Positions 32,102-42,400 of a DNA stretch of 64,000 nucleotides are shown piece by piece. Position numbers and translations under genes: made by a program. The DNA is taken from NCBI RefSeq assembly GCF_025370935.1, contig NC_133500.1, positions 12,190,949 to 12,254,948 on the forward strand. Direction: 5' to 3'. This stretch comes from Choristoneura fumiferana. Lineage: Eukaryota > Arthropoda > Insecta > Lepidoptera > Tortricidae. How positions within the stretch are numbered: the first letter of the stretch is position 1; each line of letters opens with the position of its first letter. Below the pieces are notes generated by a model, which did no database searches, had not been told where the DNA came from, and worked only from the letters and a program-made list of their open reading frames with translations.

Positions 32102-32314
32102 TTACGTTTCCACCAGAGATGTGCGAGAGGAATGTGTTTTTCATGAACCAATAGAAACGCTTCATTTACCTATCTTCGCACAGCACCGCTCTGGTGGAAA
32201 CAGCTGAGCGGAGCGAGGCGAGGTGAAATGAAGCGTTTGTTATTGGTATTTACATGAAAAACACATTCCTCGCAACACATCTTCGCACCTCTGTCTGGTG
32301 GAAGCGTAGCCTTA
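32102..32314. mobile_element. Foldback MITE, family B copy 1 (intron 1)
   Basis: TTACGTTTCCACCAGAGATG on the left and CTGGTGGAAGCGTAGCCTTA on the right are inverted, with GAATGTGTTTTTCATGAACC pairing to its complement inside. Three other copies: 46003-46457, 52663-52827 and 60274-60476. It ends about 36 bases from the donor of exon 1. Confidence 0.75.
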
Positions 32315-32350
32315 AAGTGCAACGAGCTGCGGGATCCCTCAGTAGCTTAC

Positions 32351-32401
32351 GAGGAAAGCGAGCATGACGAGGAGGCCGAGAGAGGGCAGCGAGCGAGACA
32401 T
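32351..32401 (-). CDS. Small secreted protein, exon 1 (signal peptide)
   Basis: ATG at 32401 in a GCCGCC-ATG context opens 17 codons, MSRSLPSLGLLVMLAFL, then a GTAAGCTA donor in phase 0. This is a textbook signal peptide: Arg3 then a hydrophobic core from Leu8 to Leu17, with the cleavage region supplied by exon 2. The full 76-residue product would be secreted or enter the secretory pathway. Mature part: net acidic, Gly/Leu/Ser-rich, ending in Gly-Lys. I know of no family with this pattern. Alternatives: one isoform of a larger gene, or a lineage-specific peptide precursor. Confidence 0.78.
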
Positions 32402-32477
32402 GGCGGCGGACTGACGGTGACGGCTGACGGCTGATGACTGACGGCTGACGGCGCGGCGCTGGCTGGTGTGGCGACAG

Positions 32478-32507
32478 TGCAGCGGGCAGGCTGCCGTCTC
32501 TAATATA
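32478..32507 (-). promoter_or_regulatory. Candidate core promoter of the small secreted-protein gene
   Basis: The minus strand has a TATATTA box (32507-32501) and, about 25-30 bases on, a GCACTGT initiator-like site (near 32478). The implied leader of about 75 bases contains several CCGTCAG repeats. Confidence 0.5.
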
Positions 32508-32514
32508 TCGCGCG

Positions 32515-33390
32515 GTGAAGGTGGCTAGAGATGGGACAAACGAAAATCCTACAAACAAATTGTTTAATTATCGATGAAAGTAAACATTTAGAAAGAAAAA
32601 TGATTTATTAACGGTCCCAACAGTACCACTACCAAACACAAAAAAAACAATACCTAATATATTACTATACAAGCATAATTTATAATATATTGTATGGTGA
32701 TGACACCAATTGTCACCGAAAAAGGGTCTCCGCTCAGCATGTGTCGCTAAACAGTGGGTGCCGCAACGCTAATTTTCTGCAGAGCCCAAATTTGCGCTAA
32801 ACGACAGCTCCACTTGTTACATTATAAATTTATAATATAATTAAACAAATTGAAATATTACCCACACAGCTAAGACTAAGGGCACAAGGCACAAAGCAAA
32901 AGGCATTGGTGAACTTAATAAAAAAATAAAAAAAATAACATAAAGAACATATTTAATTTCCATATAATTAAGCTCATGTTGGCTGACTTGTTTTGAACCG
33001 ATCACAGTAGGTAGGTATTTAATAAAGAGCAGATTCATTCTAATTGATTTTCATCTTATTTTCATTCAGGAACATTGATTGCCCTGACATTCGGCGTCGA
33101 ATCAAAAAGTTCGGTATCACAAGCGCGATAACACGAACAAGTTGATGCGGCACGAGATTGTCCAATTTGGCTGTCGCGCGTCATAAAAGGTGTCTCAGAA
33201 GTTGTAAAATCGAAACGTCGATCCCATCTCTACGCGGCATTTGCATGAGAATGAGCCCTCGACGCATCGGGCGAGTCGAGTGTGTGGGCCGCGGCTGGAA
33301 GGTCGAGAATGCTTCGTATCGCGTTTACACTCGCGCGCGGGCGATAATATGAGCCTCAAGAGATGTATGTATGTACACGTGTGTTGCTTT
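32515..33390. other. Upstream flank of the small gene, mostly AT-rich
   Basis: 32560-33060 is AT-rich with nothing recognised. 33090-33350 is GC-richer, non-repetitive and without coding support; it could be regulatory. Confidence 0.35.
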
Positions 33391-33396
33391 GTACCC

Positions 33397-33475
33397 ATAA
33401 CACAAGCTTTGCTAAGCTTACTTTGGGACTAGGTCAATTGGTGTGAATTGTCCCGTGATATTTATATATTTTTTT
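33397..33475 (+). repeat. SINE 3' tail fragment
   Basis: CACAAGCTTTGCTAAGCTTA to GTCCCGTGATATTTATATAT repeats the tail of the SINE at 24019-24260; the tRNA-like head is absent. Confidence 0.7.
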
Positions 33476-33599
33476 TTTTTTTACGTGAAGGAACATTGGC
33501 GATACGTTTCGCACCTTTACTCGACTATCGCCGGGCGATTTCTGTGTTGTTACATTCGCGCTCTTTAGTCAAAATAATACTCATACCTATATAACCTAA

Positions 33600-33835
33600 C
33601 CAACAAAAAGTTGGAAAACCCCCGACTTTCTCACTTCATAGTTCAATATCTCAAAAACGGCTAAACCGATTTTGATAAATCGTGTCTAAGAATCATCGCT
33701 AGAAAAGCTGCTTTCAATAAAAAAACCGCATTCAAATCGGTCCACCCGTTTAAGAGCTACGGTGCCACAGACAGACACACATGCGGTCAAACTTATAACA
33801 CACCTCTTTTTGCGTCGGGGGTTAAAAATAGTAAT
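33600..33835 (-). repeat. Dispersed repeat (inverse copy of 1312-1540)
   Basis: It starts AAAAAGTTGGAAAACCCCCG and ends CACCTCTTTTTGCGTCGGGG. The best-preserved copy of this repeat in the window. Confidence 0.7.
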
Positions 33836-34089
33836 ATTCAAAATAAATAAGTACGTAAAAGGTTATTGCCGCTAATATAGGTAAGATGTGTTCCATGATC
33901 GCAATATTTGATGCTTCAGTTCCTTCGCTGGTAATTTTAATGCAACTGATGAGCTTTTTTGCACTCATGCCGCTACTCCATCACTTGTAACAAAACAAGG
34001 GACAAAAAATCGCAATAGTTCAATTAAAGGCAGGTACAAACCAAGGGGCTACGTGAATATTAGGAAAATACCACGAGAGTGTGAGCAAA

Positions 34090-34760
34090 AACTCGTGTCC
34101 CATCGGTCACGCGGGGTGCCGAGACACGACACGACGCACGAAGCGAGATTGTAAACGTAGCATTACAGGACGAGTGTCAAGAGCGTGTCGAACGAGAGGC
34201 TGAAAGTAGAACAACGCGCGTGCAGCCTCCGCGCGGCGGCGCCTGCGAGATGAATGCGAGCCTGCGACGCTGTGATTGAGCGCCGTTCCGCGTGTTGGCG
34301 TGTTTGCTTGTGCCTTGAGGTCGCCTGTGAGGTCGCCTGCGAGGTCGCAGCCGCGCCATCTGATCGAGGACTTATGAATAACTACAGTCGTTTACGTCGC
34401 GCCTGAAATACTGCAACAATTTAACGCGTGACAAGGCGAGATAGGGCGGGTGATTCGTCCCGCCGATTTATGTGACGCTCGTCCGCCTCCGAAAAATTGG
34501 GATAAAAATCATAATGAATGTAATGCGGCGGCCGACGTTAACATCATAAGCCGAGGGGGAGGGGTAATGAATTATTAATGAGGCCGGTGAGGGTTCATCA
34601 GCGATGCTAATTCGTCGGAATATTTATAGAATCAGAACAAAATCATTAGCGACGGCGGCCGAGCCGAGGTGACAACGCGCCTTATTGAAACCGCGAGCGC
34701 GAGCGGCGCTGAGCCCCGCGGCACGGCGGCACCCTCGCAGAGCCCGGCTAGGCCGCAGGT
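34090..34760. promoter_or_regulatory. GC-rich non-repetitive island
   Basis: About 650 bases of GC-rich, non-repetitive DNA in AT-rich surroundings. It includes a triple GAGGTCGCCTG repeat (34317-34350), CpG-rich stretches and AT-core sites such as AATGAATTATTAATGAGG. No open frame with splice support. Composition fits a conserved enhancer; conservation is untested. Confidence 0.3.
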
Positions 34761-35470
34761 TCTTCGAACTCATTGTGTCACATTGAAGTTATTCAATGAC
34801 ACTGTCGCTGCTGGCATTATTTTTTGAACTCCCGCGGACTTCTCTCAGTACTTCAAACGCATAAAATAACTTAACTTTGACCCAGCGCCACACGCTTGCA
34901 AGGTTTCATAAAATTGTTCCAGAATTTGTCGGAAGGTGTTTCGGTTTAGTTTGACTGTAGGTACATCCTTCTAAATGTTTCTCAGAATTTTTAATTGTGT
35001 CTAACAAGTTTCCATACATTGATCAATGTTTGAAGTGGACCGCATCAATGGTGTGACTAAATTAATCACAAATTCAAATGTTCTTTTACAGGACCGACAA
35101 ATACCCAACTTTTGTTGAAATATTGCTGATCAATTTTGAATAAGCATCCATTCAGTGGTTAATAATAATACAGTACAACTTTGGCCGCAATCTGCACTTT
35201 TAATCTAGTGAGATAGGGGTCAATCACGGATCAGTTTTATGTAAAAAAAGGAACATCATACTACCCACTATAAGTCAGTCAGGTCACCTTTCACGGCACT
35301 GAGCGTTCTTGTAATGTATGAACCCTTATATGTATGCTTCAAAAGCACTAGGTGAAGTGAAAGCAAGACTCCATTCAAGACTGGATACGATAACGGTGTT
35401 CCGTGTTCCCTCGCTCGTGGCAAATTGCAGTCGATCGAGGAACTTTACAATCGCTAATTTATCACTCCAG
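34761..35470. other. Spacer, nothing recognised
   Basis: Non-repetitive AT-rich DNA with no gene signal. Confidence 0.35.
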
Positions 35471-35655
35471 CTTCCGAAGGGAGAGTCCGGTCGCGTCGGA
35501 GTCGTGCCGGGGTCGTGCCGGCGAGGGCGGGGGCGTGGGTGGGGGCGGGCGGGGCGGGGGCGAGGGCGGCAGTGTGCTGGCGGCCGCGGCCCGAGACGCG
35601 CGCGTGTGTATCGCGAGGACTTCGTCGCTCCCGACATGGAGGACCACACTGAAGT
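35471..35655 (+). promoter_or_regulatory. G-rich CpG island with possible first exon
   Basis: A strongly G-rich plus strand (GGGGGCGTGGGTGGGGGCGG) with several potential G-quadruplex runs. Near its end, ATG GAG GAC CAC ACT GAA (35636-35653) is followed by GTACGT, a possible donor. It could be a promoter with a tiny first coding exon, but no partner exon was found. Confidence 0.3.
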
Positions 35656-36019
35656 ACGTCCCTACTTATATTATCATTAGCGCATTGAATCGGTAGTCCA
35701 ATCAGTAGTCTTCAGTTGCGTTGATAATTTCTAGTTAGAAAAGCGAAGGAATAGGTTTGTGAATCGTAAATAAAAGTCATGTTCAATGTTACTATCACAC
35801 GGTGAACCTACTTCATCTTCTTTTGTTTTATGCCACACATACCTGTGGTACCGTCTGTGTTTAATATCTATAACCTAAGATCACTAGGGGATAAATTGCG
35901 TACGTATTCATTAGAGAATATTATTATGTTATCTCAAGTCTCTGGCTAACATAGGACCTCAAACCTCCATTACGGATAGTTTATTTTATTCGTCTGCAAA
36001 TCTCGTTATGTTTCGGTTG

Positions 36020-36103
36020 CTAGCGTGTGCAGTCCAGCAGACAGCAGACGCAGCTGGGGTTCCTGAGGGGGTCGGGGTCGCAGGACCCCGCGATCGGTTC
36101 GCA
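36020..36103 (-). CDS. Candidate Cys-rich terminal exon (uncertain)
   Basis: The minus-strand frame reads CEPIAGSC, DPDPLRNPSC, VCCLLDCTR and stop: six cysteines in 27 codons, 24 of them ending in G or C. AATAAA follows at 35990-35985, about 30 bases after the stop. The frame stays open to about 36200, but no strong acceptor is visible. The plus strand also reads plausibly here (acceptor TTGCTAGCGTGTGCAG, then 24 codons and TGA), and a CAG-rich stretch could create the cysteines by chance. Strand and reality are unsure. Confidence 0.25.
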   Translation of the reverse strand, partial: CEPIAGSCDPDPLRNPSCVCCLLDCTR

Positions 36104-36528
36104 GTGATGTATTCTCGGTATAATCAAATCTTGATAGTTATTTGTGACTCGGATGCGAAGGACTGCATTGTAATCGATACAGTAAGTGCTCTACCATTTT
36201 AAGACAGTTTCCGCATCAGATAGAAAATAAAAAAAAGGACTGAAGTTACAATGATTCTAAGCGTTAAAAAGTGTTGTGTTTAGCCGTGCAATGCAACTGA
36301 TGTTGGAGTTCTTTGGAGCTTACGGTGGCAATGGAGTGTTTTGATCGATTATTATTATTAATACGATGTTGTGTAAATCTGAGAATGCGCCAACACCACA
36401 TTGCAGGAGAATGTTCAAAAGAAGTATAAAAAGGTTTTTGCAAAGTCGGCAACGCATAAACGATACCTATGGTTATGATTGGTTATTTAGAGTCTTTTTG
36501 TATTTTTTATCTCAACTCTAAATTTGTT

Positions 36529-36672
36529 ACTTTTACGGTCATCCCGTAAAACCATATCGAAAATACAAACTGAGACATGGATGCACACAGAAAAACCAGA
36601 AAAAAAGAGCATCGCTGGTCTCTTTTTCTGGTTTTTCTATGCATCCATGTCTCAGTTTGTATTTTCGAGATA
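36529..36672. mobile_element. Foldback element, deletion relative of 10555-10847
   Basis: Left: the TTTTACGGTCATCCCGTAAA mini-palindrome, then GAAAATACAAACTGAGACAT. Right: the inverted ATGTCTCAGTTTGTATTTTC. The arms are almost perfect and the tRNA-like middle is lost. Confidence 0.8.
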
Positions 36673-36699
36673 CCTCTGGTGTTACAAGCGTCTCCATAG

Positions 36700-38270
36700 A
36701 CGGCGATAGTGCTCTTGCCATTAATTGGTAAAGAGCTGTTTCGTTATTGTGTCATGCTCTAGATCTAGTTTGTCTCCAAATATGAATATCCCGCTTCGCA
36801 TGTTACACTTCGTGTGTGTGTGTGTACTTAACCGTAAAAAATTGCAGATTACTTCTGCACCTCATTAATTTACAGCCTCGTGTAAATGTATTTCGAAAGG
36901 GTGGATCAAAATTTTTTTTTCTAGGCGACAAAAAATTTACTTATTACGTCCTAGTTAGTGCGTAAAGTAAAATCTTCGTCTAAGACGAAGGCAATTAGGT
37001 GTAAACAGCCACAATCAAAGAAGTTTCTACATCTTTAAAAAAAAAAATTATAAAACTAAAAATGAATCAAAATAGACCAATAATAGTAGGTAATGCGTGA
37101 ACAATAAAAGTGAACAATTGTTTCCACTGTTTCTATTTAATTTCCTCGCTATCGAAGTGAAAAGCAGAGTGTGAAACTCGAGCATTAAACCCATTTTCCC
37201 CACGACGTGTCTATCCAACCTCGCCGTACCGACTCGGCTGAACGTCTTGGGTAAAATGGCTCATTTTATGCTCTTGTTGTACAATCTACTATTTTCGCTT
37301 TATTACCCTGTTTTGTAAAAAACCCTAATAACTTTGGCATTATTGGCTTTACAATCATGAAACTTAAAGGTAATTCAAATATAGGATGAGTAACGATCTC
37401 ATCGTATACAATTCTAAGTTGTTTTTGACTTAGCATTCCTCAATTTACAGACATACTTACTCGTGCAAATGAAACATAACTAAAAATCACCTGAAATTCC
37501 GTATAAAGCCGTATTGAAATCGTCCCATCCGTTTGAGAGCTACGATGCTACAGAACACGTGTTGTACAATACAGTGTGTGGCCCAGACCTAGACCCAGAC
37601 CCAAGGATAATTATGAATATTTCGCTCATCCAACAGAACATCAACACAATTGCTTTGTGACGATTACAAAAGAAAGTGATTTAAACATATCAAACCGTAA
37701 GTTTAAAATCGAAAACTTGTTTTCTTGTAAATATGTCATTGTTCTACTGGACGAGCGGTTGGCTACGTACGTAGGCATAGAATTATTGTTTAAAAATCTC
37801 ATCACACATAGTGGATGCACTAAGTCCAGCGCTTGCCTCGCAATGCTTCCAATGCGAAGACAGTCCAAGAGAAGCAGCGAAGGTTGTTTACCCCCCCCCC
37901 CCTTGTTTGTCGCGCATCCATCACGCGATATTGCCGCGCGTGATGGATGGCGCGATACATATGAGCCGCGTCAAACTAAATAAAAACACGCCCGGCGTCA
38001 GCGCCAGCCGCCCCAGGAGCGGGACAGGAGCGGTACAGGAGGAGCGGATCATAATTTTTCTTAGTAACCCAGTAACTTGCAAGAAAAATATCAAAAACCC
38101 GACTGCTTCAAAAACTATACATAAAAACCAATGTAAAAATATTTAAAACCAATTTTAGTTATGTTATGTTAGCAAGCTTAAATTGAAATTATAAAGACTA
38201 AAATTCTGAAAACTCTGGAATGAATTGTCGCCTGCGGTATTCCCGGACCGATATGACCTTCAAGCCTTCA
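36700..38270. other. AT-rich DNA with repeat fragments
   Basis: It contains a short GT repeat (36813-36823), a decayed copy of the 1312-type repeat (about 37495-37560) and a C10 run near 37890. The long open frames at 37576-37983 lack coding character. Confidence 0.4.
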
Positions 38271-38279
38271 AGAAAAGAG

Positions 38280-38400
38280 CGAAAGGCCGGCAACGCACTT
38301 GTGGCTCTTCTGGTGTTGTAGGTGTCCATGGGCGACGGTAATCGCTTACCATCAGGCGATCCGTTTGCTCGTTTTCCCCCATTCCATAAAAAAAGTATTT
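38280..38400 (+). repeat. LINE 3' end fragment
   Basis: GGCCGGCAACGCACTTGTGG, TGTCCATGGGCGACGGTAAT and ATCAGGCGATCCGTTTGCTC form a sequence remembered as the 3' end of many lepidopteran LINE copies, related to but distinct from 8709-8975. Ends in a short A run. Confidence 0.65.
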
Positions 38401-38935
38401 AATCAATTCGTTATTTCGGGCGGAACATATTTTACAAATGGTATTTTTCTGAGTCTACGTAAATACGTACTACCTACAAATAGTCTTACCTATTTCTCAG
38501 GACCTACTTACATATATCAAATTTGACCATTTTACCATGGGAAATGATTTTATTTTCACGATATTTATATTTCCCTGGTTGACTTAGTTCAAATTGCCAT
38601 TTTTGTGATTGGACGTATGATTTTGAGTTGTCTTTTTTACAGTTGTACTCAATGACGGTAAATCTGTTTCATGAATAGGCTGTAATTTTTTTTATATGTC
38701 TTGTACTTCTACCAGATATCTGGAAATTGTATCAGAATCTTTTACTACGTCAAAGAAAATGTGCTCACGATAATCATACGGAATACGCGCTCAAATAATG
38801 ACCTTAAAATTATTTGTAGACGAAATCGCGGACAACAGCTAGGTACTTCAGTACAGTGCTACATAAATACTTTTATTTATGGTTTTGAGTAGTATAATAG
38901 ACAGTGAAGCGAGGAAACGTGAAAATATTATTTAA
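38401..38935. other. AT-rich DNA, nothing recognised
   Basis: No exon or repeat was identified. Confidence 0.35.
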
Positions 38936-38939
38936 GTAA

Positions 38940-39140
38940 GTGGGCCTATTGGCGCGGCGTCGTAAAGCATTATCCCAATCCCAATCAGGCCACAAAGCGC
39001 TCAATCAGCGGAGGCAGCTCCGCACGGCGCGGAGTGGACCAATTAATTTTATTTGCTTCCGGATCCAATCTCCGCGCGCGAGGGAGAGGGGAGCTGGCCC
39101 TCCGCATAAATAGTCGCTGTAAGTTCGGCGCTGGCTGGGA
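38940..39140. promoter_or_regulatory. GC-rich non-repetitive island
   Basis: It has inverted GCACGGCGCGGAGTG-like motifs, CpG-rich blocks and ACCAATTAATTTTATTTGC, a homeodomain-type core. No repeat partner and no coding frame. Candidate enhancer or promoter. Confidence 0.3.
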
Positions 39141-39384
39141 CCTTATTGTCTAAGGGTCCATCCAATTCCGATTGCAAGCACACACAAGCAAGCATGTGCG
39201 ACCGCACAAACGGCTTTTGCAGGCCATACAATACAGTTTTTGCGCCAATTTTTGAACAAGCCGTTTGCGCATGCGAGTCTCACTGAGAACACTTGTTATA
39301 CTGATAAAGAGATATGGTATGCGCCGAGACTTGGGGTGTAATTTGCATTCGCTTTCATAGCCAGTGGAGAACTAACAATGGTTT

Positions 39385-39460
39385 CTGTCATATGGTATAA
39401 GATGAAGGTAGAAAGAGATGGTGTATGTGATCGCGATACCATAGCGTTGTCAATACGGCC
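39385..39460. repeat. MITE family E, decayed copy
   Basis: It matches the middle of 31915-32022 and 53223-53338 (GTAGAAAGAGATGGTGTATG and a GCGTTGTCAATACGGCCTCT end). Confidence 0.5.
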
Positions 39461-39654
39461 TCTGGTCGCACACAATGGCTGCGACCGAAAGTCTTTCGCA
39501 AATAGGAAAATGTAAATACTGTCTCTGAGTAACTTTGTTACTTTTATCGTGGTAAAGCACTAAAATTTAGATTCGGTTCAGTATCTAGAAGATAACCTCT
39601 TAACAAAGTTCATCTTACAATAATTAAATGTGATTACAATTTAACGCTTGTTGC

Positions 39655-39775
39655 TAGTTTTTAACCCCCGAGGTCAAAAGAGGGATGTTAATATAATTAA
39701 GTTTGACGTCAATACTCGTATCTGACTATCTGTGGCGTCGTAGCTCTCAAACGATGGGCCGATTACAATGCGAGG
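39655..39775 (+). repeat. Dispersed repeat fragment (1312-type)
   Basis: TTTTAACCCCCGAGGTCAAA and CGTCGTAGCTCTCAAACGAT match the start and middle of the copies at 1312-1540 and 33600-33835. Confidence 0.55.
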
Positions 39776-39837
39776 GCTATCATATGTGCAAAAATACTCT
39801 GTAAAACCTAGCCATACAATTTTAATTTTTAATATAA

Positions 39838-40370
39838 GCTTTTTTTGCTGACTCTACTTTTTGTTGACTGTACTTGCATTGTCACCAAACTGCATTTGCA
39901 TACCTGGCCGGACTACCAGGATGTCACTGCTAGATTATTGTTTTGTCATGCAATTTACATAAGTATTCCAAATTTAAATTAAAAAAAGCCGTGGTGGCCT
40001 AGTGGTTTGACCTATCGCCTCTCAAGCAGAGGGTCGTGGGTTCAAACCCCGGCTCGCACCTCTGAGTTTTTCGAAATTCATGTGCGGAATTACATTTGAA
40101 ATTTACCACGAGCTTTGCGGTGAAGGAAAACATCGTGAGGAAACCTGCACAAACCTGCGAAGCAATTCAATGGTGCGTGTGAAGTTCCCGATCCGCACTG
40201 GGCCCGCGTGTGAACTATAGCCCAAGCCCTCTTGTTCTCAGAGGAGGCCTGTGCCCAGCAGTGGGACGTATATAGGCTGGGATGATTCCAAATTTCAAGT
40301 CAATCTGATTACTGGAACTTGGTCAAATTTAACTTGCAAGATTTGATTCCAGACAGACAGACAACGGGAC
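39838..40370 (+). repeat. Dispersed repeat, family H (copy 4), split by a SINE
   Basis: The family sequence runs from TGACTGTACTTGCATTGTC near 39870 to ATTTAACTTGCAAGATTTGA near 40335. It is interrupted exactly by the SINE at 39976-40284, so the family H copy is older than the SINE insertion. Confidence 0.75.
39976..40284 (+). mobile_element. tRNA-derived SINE, near-complete, with target duplication
   Basis: The head GCCGTGGTGGCCTAGTGG (box A) and GGTCGTGGGTTCAAACCCCG (box B) is followed by a body with GGAAAACATCGTGAGGAAAC and a GGCTGGGATGAT end. It is flanked by the 11-base direct repeat ATTCCAAATTT (39965-39975 and 40285-40295). An A-rich stretch precedes the head. A CACAAACCTG duplication occurs inside (about 40148-40158) relative to 11122-11384. 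Confidence 0.9.
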
Positions 40371-40599
40371 AGGTGAAACTAAATAAAAGCTTTTTAGGTT
40401 CATTTCATGCGGCGTTTTAGGTGAAAGTGAGTTTCTTGGGGTGGTTCTTAGCTATGTTTCATTAAGTACAATCGGTTTGACCAATTTTGAGATTTTAACT
40501 TTAAAATAACAATGTCGGGGTTGTATTATTTTAAATGACACAGGGTGTCAACACGTCGTTCACTTCAAATGATAAGTGGATCCCGATGACTTCCCTCGA

Positions 40600-41040
40600 C
40601 ACAGCAATAGGGGAGTCTTCTATTGGTGTGTCTATGTGTGTATTGTGTGAAAGCAAGCTTGTGTGAGTGCAGAGCGGCCGCAGGGCTGCGACAATATCTG
40701 TTGCTCGCTGCTGCCAGCCCGACGCAGAAACCGCGAGGGGACGATTAACTAAATCGAAAGGGGACGTGTTTACAACAGATCTCAACCACTTTCATTGTAT
40801 TCCCTACCGCGTTGAAGAACAAAAGGCGGGGTAAATACGGATAAGTTCGATAGCCAGTGGCGCTCTCCGGTCGAACGGTAATCGGTCACGGACCGCGCGG
40901 TAATTAGATCGCTCCGACGCCGACGCGGACAAATGAGCGATTGATCGCAGCGATTTGTCGCGCAACTAAGTATCGCCACAATTAACATAACGCGACGCGC
41001 CGAGATTAGACGCGCGCCGCGAATATAAATGACACGGCGC
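40600..41040. promoter_or_regulatory. GC-rich non-repetitive island
   Basis: CpG-rich with many CGATCG and GCGCGC motifs (GATCGCTCCGACGCCGACGC) alternating with TAATTAG-type cores. No spliced frame. Candidate regulatory DNA. Confidence 0.3.
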
Positions 41041-41779
41041 ACAAAGAAGCTCCGAGAGCAGGGTTGCCGGATGGCATCCGAAAGAAAGGTCCTCTTTTTC
41101 CGTGCTCTGTCCTCCCCTCCTGCCATATTTACTACGATTCCTCCTTTCATGAGTGGCGAAGGTCCAACGAGCATGCGCGCCAGCCGATTTTTTTCTCTGA
41201 TTATTAGGTAGAGGTAGATAGGCCGCCTATTACCTTGACCTTAGAAAATTTCTATGTATATACCTGTGTTTTCTGTACTGCTTACTGTCTGTTGGTGTGC
41301 AATAAAGAGTTATTGTATTGTATTGTACCTACTCAGTGGAGCAAAGAGATGAACACACTGAATGTACAGTCGTCGTGTTCTTCAGTCTTGATTCTTATCC
41401 AATACAACATCAAAAAATCAAAAAATGTCATGTGAAGATTTCATAATTTTATTATTTCCAAAAAAAAAAATCAAAACGTCTTGAGTAAATTAGTAGAAAA
41501 TGGAAAGTAATTTTGTATGAAAGTAGCACAACCAATGAGAAAAGCGTGAAAATCTTAATTGTTTTGTATGTTTGTCTATGTTAGTAATCATCTAAAATGA
41601 CCCTACATGCGGTGTACAGTTTTTTAGGAGACCTACCTACCAAATTATATGGAACCCTCGGTGCGCGAGCCCGACTCACACTTAGCCGGTTTTATACAGA
41701 AAATCCTCCTTTTTAGATTCATCCGCCCTCCTTTATCAAATCATCTCCTGCCAACCCTATCCTTGAGCTGCCGCACTCA

Positions 41780-41900
41780 ATTACGTCGTTACTACGGGGT
41801 CGCGGGCCGCTCGCGCGCAGAGGGTGCTCACGCGGCTCGAGGGTCGCGGCGCGCGGCGGCCGCGCGGGCGACACGTGCCGTCTCGTGCGGGATCGCGTAA
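41780..41900. promoter_or_regulatory. CpG-rich island
   Basis: A very dense CpG stretch (GGTCGCGGCGCGCGGCGGCC). A plus-strand frame is open through it but codes an Ala/Arg string without family features. Possible promoter. Confidence 0.3.
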
Positions 41901-41967
41901 ATATACGCAGGAAACGTCAAATAAAATCAAATGGTGCGGATTATACTGTCACTCTTATCGCGATACT

Positions 41968-42133
41968 GGGTGACACTATTTCCCGAACGTACAATACCGA
42001 CATGAATATACCGACCTGATATTTCATATACACGCCCATAGAAACTCTTTCAGTTTGACACCAGTTTGTATGGGCGGGGCGTGTACATGAAATGTCCGGT
42101 CCGTATTATCCGTGCCGGTAAATAGTGTCACCC
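41968..42133. mobile_element. hAT-type MITE with 8-base target duplication
   Basis: The terminal inverted repeats GGGTGACACTATT and AATAGTGTCACCC are perfect. Both sides carry the direct repeat GCGATACT (41960-41967 and 42134-42141). The interior arms pair imperfectly. An 8-base duplication is the mark of the hAT superfamily; assignment rests on that. Confidence 0.85.
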
Positions 42134-42214
42134 GCGATACTGACAATAGCCATGCGGATCAAAACATCCGCATTTACCTCCATACTATTACGGTCCACGT
42201 TAATATTTTTACCA

Positions 42215-42400
42215 TGCTTAGTTCTCGAATGGAGACCGCGGATCGAGAAATGCAGCGTAGGACGTCCACCAACGAGATGGACGGATGACCTGGTTAAAAT
42301 TGCGGGTTCACTGTGGTTGCAGGCCGCTTCCAACCGAACCAATTGGAGGTCTATGAGGGAGGCCTATGCCCAGCAGTGGACGTCACGTCATCGATAGTCC
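42215..42400 (+). pseudogene. RTE-type LINE C-terminus, best-preserved remnant
   Basis: The plus strand reads VLEWRPRIEKCSVGRPPTRW, TDDLVKIAGSLWLQAAS, then NWRSMREAYAQQWTSRHR and stop, without interruption. This is the last about 60 residues of an RTE-clade reverse transcriptase protein. The upstream part is absent. Confidence 0.8.

Larger units (their letters stand above)
28208..32507 (-). other. Gene model: small secreted protein, four exons
   Basis: A complete minus-strand gene pieced together from sequence signals. Coding joins 32401-32351, 30642-30575, 29230-29136 and 28294-28278. Introns are about 1708, 1344 and 841 bases, all GT-AG, with phases 0, 2 and 1 that match at every junction. 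The product is 76 residues. About 95 percent of third codon positions are G or C, against an AT-rich background. A TATA-like box lies upstream and AATAAA lies 65 bases after the stop. All introns hold transposon fragments while the exons are untouched. I do not recognise the family. An unseen extra exon in intron 1 cannot be excluded, but direct joining keeps phase. Confidence 0.75.

Noticed and set aside
35318..35696. Frames of 97-120 codons across the G-rich island
   Set aside because: Gly/Arg strings caused by composition, open in several frames on both strands at once.
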